64,000 nucleotides of DNA. It comes from Gymnorhina tibicen. Lineage: Eukaryota; Chordata; Aves; Passeriformes; Artamidae. Position 1 is the first letter of the stretch. Each line of letters begins with the position of its first letter. The notes under the pieces were generated by a model, which was not told where the DNA came from, did not search any database, and saw only the letters and a program-made list of their open reading frames with translations. The translations under genes were made by a program, and so were the position numbers. The stretch lies in assembly GCA_013399875.1 (NCBI GenBank), contig VXAZ01006875.1, forward strand, positions 1 to 64,000, written 5' to 3'. Shown here piece by piece: positions 32,201-44,200 of this stretch.

Positions 32201-35200
32201 AGTTTTAGCACTGCCTTCCCACTGACTGCAGTGCAGTTTTGTTCATTCCTTCGGACATCTTGTGTAGTGATGCTGATCACACCTGGCAGGTTCGCCTGGG
32301 AGGGGGCTCTGTGCCACAGGTGCTCCCTGAACACACAGGTAGATGAGTCTGTAGGGGCAAAAAAGCTTTGCAGAGTCAAAGCTGTACTTGTTCCAAACTA
32401 GAGGTGCTGTCCTTATCTGGAATACTGCTTGATTTGGAGATGCTGATGGCCTTGCCAGAGGAAGCAAGGGAACAGTTGGCTGATTTTTCTATGAAATGAC
32501 CTGACATATGCTTTTTGCATTTAGTCCTGCTGAGCAGTATTTCAAGCGTAGCCTCTACCGAATTGGGGGTGTCTACTGGAAGGCAAAGTATGTGGAATAT
32601 ACTGATGAGAGCTTCCGTGAGGAAAAGCAGCCATCAGAAGAAGAGAAACACCTTGGAATACTTGGTGAGAATCATCCAGGAACACAAATCCTCTGTCAGT
32701 GTCTGTGAGAAGGATGCTGATGCTGGGAGTGCCAGGTGGCTGTACCTGCCTTCTCATTTTGAGGGGCAGGGAGGGGCACAAGAGGTGCTTCACAATAGTC
32801 ACATGTGAGAGCAAATGGAACAGGCCAAGATGCAGGGTGGTAGAATGGACAGAATGACTTCAGGGGTCATTCTGAGGGTGTTTTAGAGGTACGGGCTGAG
32901 GGACACAGTATAGTATGTGTGACTAGAGCTAAAAAGGTCACAGCAATAACTCCTGATTATGTGTTTTTGACTGAGCCCTTTCAAGGCATGCTGCAAACCC
33001 TATGTTCTCACAGAGAGCTTTCTCTCCGTGAATGGGTGCTCAGGGACAGGCATGGTAAAGGCTCCTCTCTGGCTGGCAGGGTCATGGCCTTACAGACTCT
33101 GGTGGGCTTGGAGCATCTCACACCTCTGAGGCACATACTTTGGGAGGCTGAGGGGGCTTTGTGTAGCTGGGGGAGAGACATGGGCCTTTCCTGAGGACAT
33201 TCCAGCACATCTGGCTGTTCTGTTACTTCCCCCTGTGAAGGCATGATGCCACTGTGATTTCTCCTGTAGACCCAAACTGCTTTCAGACAATCCTTGCCAG
33301 CTCCTGCTCTCACTGAGCTCCCTTCAGCAGCAGCAAGGCTAGGCCGTCTGCTGCCTCTCATCTTTGGCCCTGCAGCTTGGGGAAGGGTACCCTGTCTGCC
33401 TTGGTTTGCCTGATGGCCTGGTGAGATGCTCTGTTGCTGATGTGCTCTCTCTGCTATATTCTAGGTCCAGTGATCAAAGCTGAAGTCGGAGACACCATCC
33501 TGGTGACATTTTTTAACAAAGCCTCCTGGCCCTTCAGCATCCAGCCACATGGAGTGTCCTATGGGAAGGCGTCAGAAGGGATGTGGTACCATGATGGTTG
33601 GTGGATCCCTTTTCTTGAGTACACCCCCATCACCCTTCAGAGGTGCTGGGTGTTTTGTTGACATTTACTTGAATGAAGTAAAGCCTGCTATGAATGTAGC
33701 TGATGAGAAGGTGTAGCCAAGTTTGTGCAGGGACTCAGGAATAACCCTGTAATCCCTGTTTTAAAGGCCTGTCCCAGAGTGGGGTTTCTGTGGCGCCACT
33801 GCACAACTTCACGTACCGCTGGACTGTGCCAAGGCATGTGGGGCCCACGTCCAGCGACCCTCCCTGCCTCACCTGGATGTACAGCTCGGCCGCGAATCCT
33901 GTCAAAGACTCCAGCTCGGGCTTAGTGGGGCCTCTGCTCATCTGCAAGTCAGGCACTTTGGATGACAACAACAAGCAGGTAAAGGGGTTTTCCTGCCTCA
34001 TTCCTACCAGATTTTTGCTTTCATGCAGAGAAAGGAAGCATCAGCAAAACATTGAGGAGCATAATAAAAAACAAATGTGAAGTAGTGTAAGTCTAGGAGA
34101 GTCAAATCAAAGCATTGTTGTTGGGCAAGTTAATGCTGGGACGGCTGGTGCCCAGGTCTTGCCTGGGAAAGGCCAATAATGTTCTGGGCTCTCAAGAGTT
34201 GCCCCAAAACAGTTCCTGAGCTCTGCTTTTAATTCATAGAGAAACTTGGCTGAACAACTGTACCTTGGAACAGTTACCTTATAGGTAACTCTTGTCCTGA
34301 GGCTTGTGTAGCAGGCTGCTTTCAGAGAGGCACGTGGAATAGTTATTGCAGTCCCAGAAACACTGAAAAGTTTTTGCTTACAGGTGTTCTGCTTGGCTGA
34401 TACAATGCTTTGAGGTTTGGTTGAGTCTCATTTATTCTGCAAGAGAAGTTAATTTTCAAGCAGAGCTGACCACAAAAAAACCATGTGAAAACCCATGTCA
34501 GTCTTAGCTTTTGATGGAGAGGTGAAACCTGAAGGGCAGGAATTCCTCTGGAATTTCACTCAGGGGTAGTCTATTGCTGGCAGTAAGTTCTAGGGAAGAC
34601 AGTAAATTGATATCCCTGGGAAGGTACCAGACAGAGGAGCAGAGCCTTGTGAAAGACAGCAGATGGCAAATCAAACCCCCGCTGCTGTCCTGCAGTGTGG
34701 CTCATGGAGCAGTGACAGATCTGGGGACTGCTGCCCCCAGAGCCTTCCGGGGAGAGTTCACATTCTGTGGAGGCACCATGTGACTAAATTAGGAGTGCAG
34801 AAGAAATCAACATGGGACCCAGGGTAGAAATGTAGATCTGCTGAGCAAAGAGGATTGGGAATACACACAGCTCTTGAGGTGAAGGAGCTGTGATAATGAT
34901 AAACATGGGCAGGTATTGGAAGAGTGTAAGCACAAGAGACAGACCTTTTTAAATGTAGGACAGGGAAAATCACCTGGGGTGGCAATTCTGGCTCCACAAT
35001 CTTAGGCAAACCTTTAATGAATGCTTAGTTGTGGAAGGTGCGTGGCCACTCCCCTGTACCCACGTGCTGCAGCCTGGGAGTTGCTCACCTTCTCAGCAGG
35101 CTGGCTGCCTGTGTGCTGCTGGGGACAGTGACACCAGTGGGAGAGTCTGGACACCATCACAGTGTTCTTTTAGTGGGGAAACACCATACTGCGGAGTGCA

Positions 35201-38200
35201 TTTCTTAGGAGAATTAGCACTCTCAAGGATTTAGGGTAATTAAAAAATCCCCAATCTAGGCCTGTGTTAAAAGGCAGGAGGGGTGTGGTGTGGTCATCAG
35301 CCTGCTTTGTGTCTGGGCTCTGGTCTTGGGTCTGGTTTGGACAGACATCTACATGTAGGCATGGCGGAGGAAGGGGGCACTAACTTCATGGCCTTGGCTG
35401 AGTTTTGTTCACTTTATTCGTGTGAAATATCATGGAAAATGCACAAGTGGTGCCTTTTATGAAATAAAAGAAGAACATTAACCATGAGTAAAGGGACAGA
35501 GTCCTGTCCCTCAATGAGCCATGTTTTAAAATAAAGTGAAATACAACAGCCAAGCAAAACAGTTTTAACTCTAAGGATAGTTAATTGGTGTGTTTTAAAA
35601 GTTAACAGCCATCATTGTAATTATAGAAAGGGATCGACAAAGAATTTTATCTTCTCTTCACCGTGTTTGATGAGAACCTCAGCTGGTATTTAAATGCCAA
35701 CATAAAGTACTACTTGAGGACGGAAGAGACATCTGTGAAAAAGGATGATGGCTTTGAGGAATCCAACAGGATGCACGGTATGGTCGGATGCTGCTCTGTG
35801 ACAGCAGGGATGAACCTGCAAAGCACAGGCTGATGTTCACCTAAAGGCTGAGCTGGGGGCTGGACAAAGGGCTGTGTGATGTTGATCTGGAATCAAGCCA
35901 GGCTGGAGGCACCGGGTGAGATGTGGACAAGCAGTACAGCTGTCTGGAGAAGTGTGCTCTGAGTGTATTCAGGGGTGAATTACAAATAAGTTACCCTTCT
36001 GACTGGCAGGCCTGTCCTATGAGGTGTATGCTCAAAAGGAATCTCTTGGCTGACACCTGCCTGCAGAGAGTTAATTGCTTTCTCCTTTCCAGCCATCAAT
36101 GGACTTATGTTTGGTAACTTGCCTGGGCTGGACGTGTGTGAAGGAGACAAGGTGTCCTGGCACCTCCTGGGCTTGGGCAGCGAAGCGGACGTACACGGAG
36201 CTGTGTTTCAGGGGAACACCATGCAGATGAACGGGATGCGGAGAGATTCAGCCAATCTGTTCCCCCACACATTTGCCACTGCTTTCATGCAGCCTGATAA
36301 CAGTGGTGAGTGCCTGCACAGCTGACTGGGCAGATGGAAGAGTCTCTCATTGTGGTATTTGCTCCTGCGGCAGATTCTCTAGCATGGTATGAACTCTTAC
36401 AGGGTGAGCTGTGCTTCGGGTGCTTATTGTGTAAGAAAGCTTCCTGAGATGATTTATGTGCAGGACTTTGTTGTGCCATCCCTGCTTGGTTTCTCCAATG
36501 ACTCCTTTTAACCTTGACCTGTGGCAACCAAGCTCCCTAAACACCACAGAGATACACCCAGCCCATACTGACACCGGCCAGGGAAGCATCTGTTCCCTGG
36601 AATCTTCAAAAGCAACTGATTTCCTTGTTCATCCTGCCTCCCTCAGGGACTTTTGAGATCTACTGCCAGACGAGCAATCACTACCAGTCTGGGATGAGGG
36701 AACAGTACATCGTTTCCAAGTGTGGAAAGGCAGGCACTGCCTCTGCCCGTCGCTACACGGGAGTGCGGACATTCTACATCGCAGCGGAGGAAGTGGTGTG
36801 GGACTACGCACCTGACCGCAGCTGGGAGAGGGAACGGCACAACCACTCTGCAGAGAGGTAGAGCCCATCTTCTGGGGAAACCTGTGGCAGTGTCCCAGCA
36901 CACCCTGGTGGAGCCTGTTTGGTGTCTTGACCACCCTGTGACCTGGTGCATATGCTGGTGGTGCTGCTGGTGGGAGCTCAGCCCTCCACGTCATTACGCT
37001 CTTCTTTGCAGCCCAAGCCAGCTCTGGGAAGCCCCTTCAGCTTGTGAACCCCCTAACACAAGTTAGTTGTTTGTTCCCTATGAGGTTTTGGTTATCTCAG
37101 CACTCGTTCTGCATTTCTCAGCTATGCTGACGTGTTCCTGAACAACGAGAATGGACTGCTTGGCTCCAGGTACAAGAAAGCAGTTTACAGGGAGTACACA
37201 GATGGCACTTTCCAAACCCCCAAGGCCAGGATAAATGGTGATGAACACCTAGGGATACTGGGTAAGGATGTGTGCAGGGGGTTCACCTTCCTCCCACACA
37301 ACAATGGGACTGGGGATCTAAAGCTGCAGTGGCTCACAGCTGTAATCTAAAGGCTCACTATATATTTAGGCATATGCTGTGTGTCTGAGTGCAGAGAAAT
37401 TGGGACTATCTCCTACTCACATCTGCCAGCTTTGGAGACAGCAGTTAGAAGGGTCCTGTGCACAGCTTGTGGGAAAGCCTGGGCTTTTCCACTTGCCTTT
37501 GCACCATTGTTCTGTCATGGGTCGGGCAAAGCATGTTTCACAGCTGCATTTCTCCAACTATGGGACAGAAACAAGCACTGACTTCTGGAGAGGGATCTGA
37601 GAAACGGAGGGGAAAATCTGTAGCTGTGAGAAATGCTTTTGGGGTGAAAGCAGGCAGCCTTGGGAACTGGAGGAGCATTTTGCAGTGACTAGTAGAGATC
37701 TGTGGAGACAGAACTCTCTTGTTATGAACCCAAGGCTGTAAGTGGTGTCAGGGCAGCCAAGCTGAGGCAGCATCTGCCACTCAAAATAGGCTGCAGCTCT
37801 GATTTGTGACATTGTCAGGCTCAGTTAAATATTACCACATTTTTTGAAACCAATAGCAAGGGATGATCAACATGTGACATTCAGCATAGCAGTATTCAGA
37901 AATCAAGCTTTAGCTGTGCTGGGCCCAGCTAAAATGTGTAACCACCTTCATTGTCCTCATTGTGAAAATCAGTCCAGTTTCCTAAGACTTGGATTGGGAC
38001 TGACATTGAATTCTCTTTTTGGGAGGTAGAGAAGAGGAAGGGGAACATCATAAATATTATAAGGTAATATTTCTGGGGAGAAGATGTTGAGGGAGGGGTG
38101 GGAATATCCCAGAAGATGTGCTGATGGATTTTGCTGGTCTCAGAGTACCTTCTTCCTGTCTCAAGGCCCTTTTCTGTGGGCGGAAGTAGGCGATATTCTC

Positions 38201-41200
38201 AACGTCGTGTTCAAGAACAACGCCTCACGGCCCTACTCCGTCCATGCACATGGGGTGCTGGAGCAGCAGACTGGACATCCCCTAGTGGCAAACCCTGGTA
38301 GGTCCCTGTCTCTAGCTGCATTCCTGTGTGGGCTTGCACAGCTGATTTTAGCCCAGAGCCCGACTGGGTTTCCTTAAGCAGACTCAGATGTCCTGATTTT
38401 GTTACAGTAGAGTGCTGGAACTGAACAGTGACTGGTCTTTCAGGTCCAGCACAGTTTTAGTGATACCATCTGTACGGGGATGGCAGCCATCTGGGACATG
38501 TGTAGGACATTCTTTTGTGTGCAGGCCTTATCCCCCCCACACTGAGTGTGGTCTTTCTGTGGGAAGGGGAAGGTGATGGCAGGTGACAGCTCAGCCAGTC
38601 CTGGGCTGGGGAAGCCTCTTCTTTGGGATGCATGAGCACAATAGTATGAAAATAGTATGAAATAGGAGAAACACACAATTGCTTGCTGGGATCTGACTGA
38701 AATGTCTTTGTCTCATGATCCAGATACCAATGTATTTAATTTTTGATCCTCTCCAACTTGCCCAGACTGTCCAAGCCGCAGTCAGGCTGTCAGCCAGATC
38801 CTGTCTTTGTGAAACAGGCTGCTAATATGAAAAAGGATGATTTTAAAACCCAATTTGAATCAGCATCATAAATTCACTTCAAAGAGAAGAAAGATTATCT
38901 TAAGCTCCATCTGACTGAGCTTCCGTGGTCATTCCATGGTCATTTCCATGGTCAAATCCAGTCTCAAAAGCGGCAGACAAAGCTGCATTGTGCTGGTACC
39001 AGAGAGTGTGTACATCCTGTGACCCCTCTGTCAGAGGGGAGAGGGGAGCTGCCACCCTGCTTTGTGTTTGGGGAAGGCAGATGCAATATTGGACAAATAG
39101 AGAATTGAATTCGGGCCTTGGAGACAGGATTTTCTTTTTCCATTTGGTTTTGCTGCTGCTTAGTGAGTGGCTGTATCACCTGGTGTATGGCGCTGCTCTG
39201 TCCCTCAGGTGACATTGTGACATACCACTGGGAAGTTCCTGAGAGATCTGGTCCAGGGCCAAATGACTCAGTCTGTGTTCCTTGGATCTACTATTCCACG
39301 GTGGACCCAGTAAAGGTAAAACAGAAGTTATAACCAGAAAAGCCTAATTAGACCAATTTTTTACCCTGTTTAGAAAACAATGTGAGTTGGGTACAATTTA
39401 GAGATTGGCCCAGCTAAGAATCACCTGGTAACATGCCCAGTCTTCTCTTTGGAGAGGAAGTCTTCTGAATTTGTCCTGATGTTTGTCCTTATTTTTTCCT
39501 AACAAACCTTTGTAAAACAATTCCACTGTCTCTCCTTGCTACTAAACTTCCTCCAGTTATTTGTAGGAACATCTCTCAGTTGGTCATGGTTTCTACTGGT
39601 GAGAGCCACAGGGCTAATCTAGAAAGGCAGAAATTGTGCAAAATAAACCTCATGAGTAAAGCAGGCAGATTTGACCATTGCTAGAATTGTCATAGCACTG
39701 ATTTCACAGGGCAACAACCTGGAGGATCTTGCAATAAACCATCACATTCAACCCAGAAATAGTGGCCTTTTTAGCTCAAGTTGCAGGTGTTTTTGCAGTC
39801 ACAGAGTGGAGAATATTTTGATACCATCCATATTTATGACTTTTGGATTTGCATTTAGAAGAGCACATATAGTTCCTGTTCCTGTGCTTCAGTGGCTGGT
39901 GCTCTCCAAAAGAATACTTGCATGGCAGTACTGGTTGTTTTAAGTGGGGTGATGCTGGAACAGAAAATGATTGCTGAAAGGCAAAAAACTGTGCATAAAG
40001 GAGGATGAGAAGGTCCTTGCCTCAGAGCTCTCCTTCCTTCTGCTTAGGATATGTACAGTGGGCTGATCGGGCCCCTGAAGGTCTGCCGGAGAGGGGCCCT
40101 GCGGTCCGGTGGGACCAGGAAGGATATAAAGAGGGAGTTTGCTCTGCTCTTCCTGGTTTTTGATGAAAATCAGTCCTGGTATTTGGAGGAGAATGTGGAA
40201 CGTTTCAGTAAGGGAAATCACAAGGAGATCAACCTGCTGGATGAGAAATTTGTGGAAAGCAACAAAATGCACGGTAATGTTGGTGTTGATTCTGCAACCT
40301 CTCTAACTAAGGAGCCTGACTGGTGGTGAATGTCCTCATCCTTTTCCATTATCAGTGGCACTGTCTGTTCTCAATATTGCAGCACACCTACAGCCCAAAT
40401 TTTTGATCTGCAGTGAAGGCTGATGATTGTGACTGTCCCTGTAAGGAGGAATAGCAACATCCAGGCCAGAGAGGTTAATCTCTGTCTGAGTGACTCAGAA
40501 AAGGAAATAAAATCAAACATGAAATTAACTTGTCAGACAAATTTAATTGTTTGTCTCGAGGACCATCAGAGTATGTTAGACTTTAAATTAATTTTCTTAG
40601 CTATAGGGCTGCAAGATGTGGCTCAGTTGTTTTAGCTGATTATCAAAAAGCTATTTCTACCATAGAAGGATGAACACATTTGTTTAAATTAGTGTGTTAC
40701 TTATGTTAGTTTCTGTCTGTATTATATCTGGATCTATCTAAAATACCCTCAGCAAAACAGGTCCCTTGACAGTTGTGGAGATAAGAATAGTGAGGAGTTA
40801 CATTTTATGTACTGTCATTACTACTGGTTTTGTATGGGCGAGATAAAGACTCTCCAAATACACATGTCCATGAAGGTGTAATTGTTAACCCAGGATTACA
40901 GCTAGCAGAACCAGCATGCTGAAGTTGGATGCTTGTTTTAGTCTACACAAACTGCCCAGAGCAGAGCTGGGAGTAAAACCCTGGTGCTCTGCCCTCAGAT
41001 CCTGCCTCTCTCCATCTTTTTCCCTCTGTTGTTATCTGAGCATGAAAGTCTGTATGTGTGTGCCATGGCAGTCAGCTCACCCCCTGTTTCAATCCCTTTC
41101 CTGCATGTGCAGTCACAGCAGGATTCCTTCCAGCTGTGCTACTTGAGAGATAAAATCCTGCCATGCAGGGATTTTACAAGTGGTTGGAATGTGATGTGTG

Positions 41201-44200
41201 TGGCCAGCCTGAGGCACAGCACCACAGGGCTGCCCACTTGCAGGATCTACCCCTTTTCAATGTTCATCAAGGAAATTGCTCAGACATGTATGTGTATGTA
41301 GGTATATATGTGTTTCTCCATCATTGGGCTGAAAAGGCCATTTTTACGCATTTTGCCCTCTAGAAGCCACCACTTCTGGTGGCTGACTGCAGGTTTTCAG
41401 CAAAGGTATTTTTTGAGATTTATTTGAGCTGAGCTACAGCATGGCCTTGAGTGCAAGTCCCTTTTCCTGGCTGTGAGCAGAGTGGATAAATAGCAGAGCT
41501 GGGGGGACTGTCCTGTGGGGGACACTAACTGCTGATACACTGGGTGTTGTATGAGCTTTGTAGCCTTTAATCTAATCCAATCCCTGAGGAGGTGCAGCAC
41601 CCATACAATTTCACTAACAGCCTTTTCCCCTCTGTGTTATTCCCTGCACAGCAATCAATGGCAGGCTCTATGCCAACTTGCCTGGGCTGACCATGTACCA
41701 GGGAGAGTGGGTGAACTGGTACCTGCTGGGAATGGGTCACGAGATTGATGTCCACACAGTCCATTTTCATGCTGAGACCTTCATATACAAGGTAAAAATA
41801 TCTGCTGATGGTAAAGCAGATATTGACCACTGATATCAGCACTTTTACTTGATTCTGTATTTGAACGTTTTTTAATGACTCCACAGAAGCTTTACACAGC
41901 TAGGAAAAGGATGTGGTTTTACACATCCTAGTCTGACTCCCTGAGCCTCTGTGTTGTGCTGAGATGTCCAGCTTAATCCTTGTTAGGGTTAGGCATTACC
42001 AGATTGTTTGCTTTCCCAGCTGCAGCCCAGGAGCTGCTTTTTGAAAGCTTTTTTTTGAGCATTGAAAAGCTGAAGCGGTCCCCAGCAACACTGGCAGAAT
42101 TTTCTTCCTGAGAAGATGCAGTGAGCACTGCAGCTAATGGCCTCCCTTCTCTGACAGAATGGCAAAAGCTACAGAGCAGATGTTGTGGATCTGTTCCCTG
42201 GGACCTTTGAAATGGTGGAGATGCTGGTTGGGAACCCTGGGACATGGCTGCTTCACTGTCATGTGTCTGACCATATCCATGCTGGGATGGAGATCCTCTT
42301 CACTGTCCTGCCTAGAACAGGTAGGGAGCTGTCACCGTAAAACATCCAGCAGCACTTCCTGCTACTGCTGTGAAATAGAGTGTTTGTATCTCAACTCCTA
42401 CATATTATAAAAAGTCAGTTAATGGAGCGGGTAATTACCTAAGTGTTATAAAATTAGGATGTTCCCTTTAAATATGGTAATACCCAGAGCTGGAGTTAAA
42501 AACAAATTGTTTTTTGGAGTTTACATTACCTATGTTGTTACTCTGAGTTTGGTTTTTAGCTTGTGTCTGAATTGCCATGTTCAGCTCTCAGCCAGTAATT
42601 GCTCTTTCTAAGAACTGGAAGGTGCTCAGAGGTGAGTGACACTCAGTACTGGGTTTGGCTGCAGTGGAGCCCACACGGTGATGTGGTTTTAGATTTATTA
42701 CCAAAACAGCGAATGCCCCAGTGGTTTATTACCAAAACAGTGAATGCCCCAGTGGTTCAGCTGTGGGTGGGTGACCAGTGCCTGCCCAGTGTCAGGGCCA
42801 TCTCTGTTTCTCCCTCAGCACTTTTCTTTTGAAGGCTGGAAAGGGTTGTGCCCTGGGACTGGGGGTGCCTCTGAAGTAGGTGATACAAAAATTCTCTTGT
42901 CTCATGTAGAGAGGGAAAACACTGACAGGACAAAGGACAGCCTGCTAGTCCTGGAAAACCGTGCTGCCTCTGGATCTGATCCTTGCCAGATGTGCCCTGT
43001 TCTGGGCTTTGCCTGCTCAGCCCAACACTTTCTCACCTTCCTTTTGTTTCCTTTCAGAGCCAGAGCTGGAAGTCGTGAGTGTTGCCCCAGGTATGGTGTG
43101 TACAGCACTGCCAAACCCTGTCTGTGGGAAGGGGAGAGGGCAGATCCCTGAGCAATGCAGAGATTTGGATCTGTGCAAGGGGAGGGAAGAGGCAGCACCC
43201 GCAGCCTCTACTCTGCCAGCCTGGCAGTGCCTCAGTGCGAGGCCTTGCTTCAGTAGATAACAGGGAAGGCACCAGTCTGTCCTCTGCGGATAGAGATAAG
43301 CAAGTTGGGCTGGTTAGGCTTGTTTGCCTGTGTTAGGGGGAAAAGGTTAGTGACCTCGCACCCTGTTGTGCGTGCTATGTATGGATTCAGATTTGGAGTG
43401 TGAGCTTAGGTACTGGCAGAGATTTGGAGGAAGGTGCCTGGGATGGATTGTCCTCCCTCTTTGGACTGTCAATGACTCTGGTTTAGGGGAGTTTCACAAT
43501 CATCTCTGCAAGCTGAAGGGATGGAGTCAGCATGCAAACAAGCACATCTGCCTTCTGCTCCATTGTTCCCCTCAGCCCAAGCACGTGCCTGGAGTTTTTT
43601 GGGTATTGTAAAGAACAGATGTGAGAAGACATTTGGTTGAGCAGCACAGGGAGAAGGGGAGTAGTAGATATGATCCCTTTGAAATTTTCTGTGGTAGAAG
43701 TCTGTACATTGGTAGTTTATTTTCCTGTTTTTTCATCTTTCTTCACAACTCCAATTTTCCAGCTGCTGTGAAGAAATTCAGCTGAGCTGATTTGAGAGCC
43801 AGTTCAGGCCAGCTGCAAATGCAGCCACCTACCTACAACTCAGCAGGCTCTCTCCACTGTTATTTCAGTCATTTTCTCCCCAACATTTCTGTCACTCAAC
43901 ATGGGCATTCCAGAAGAGGAGTAGGAAATGTGTGAGAGCAGTAGTGGCAATATTAAATAATTTGGTTTTATACCATATGCAGATATCAGCTTGTGTGTGC
44001 TCACCAGGCAGAAACCTTGGCCAACAGTTGTTGCCTGAGGAAAGAGCCCCTTTTCTCAGGAGGTGGCTGCTGCCTCTGTGTGGAGGCACAAGCAAGCTCA
44101 GGATCTTGGTGACTCACCATGGGCATGGCCAAGCGAGTACACTCAGTGGTGTGTAGGACAGCAGCCATGGGCACAGGGAGCATGGACTGGGGGACTTGCA

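Noticed and set aside
43058..43074. 17-base version of HEPH exon 19 ending at the GTGAGT donor
   Set aside because: It leaves phase 0, which cannot join exon 20 (needs phase 1); the donor 16 bases later keeps frame.
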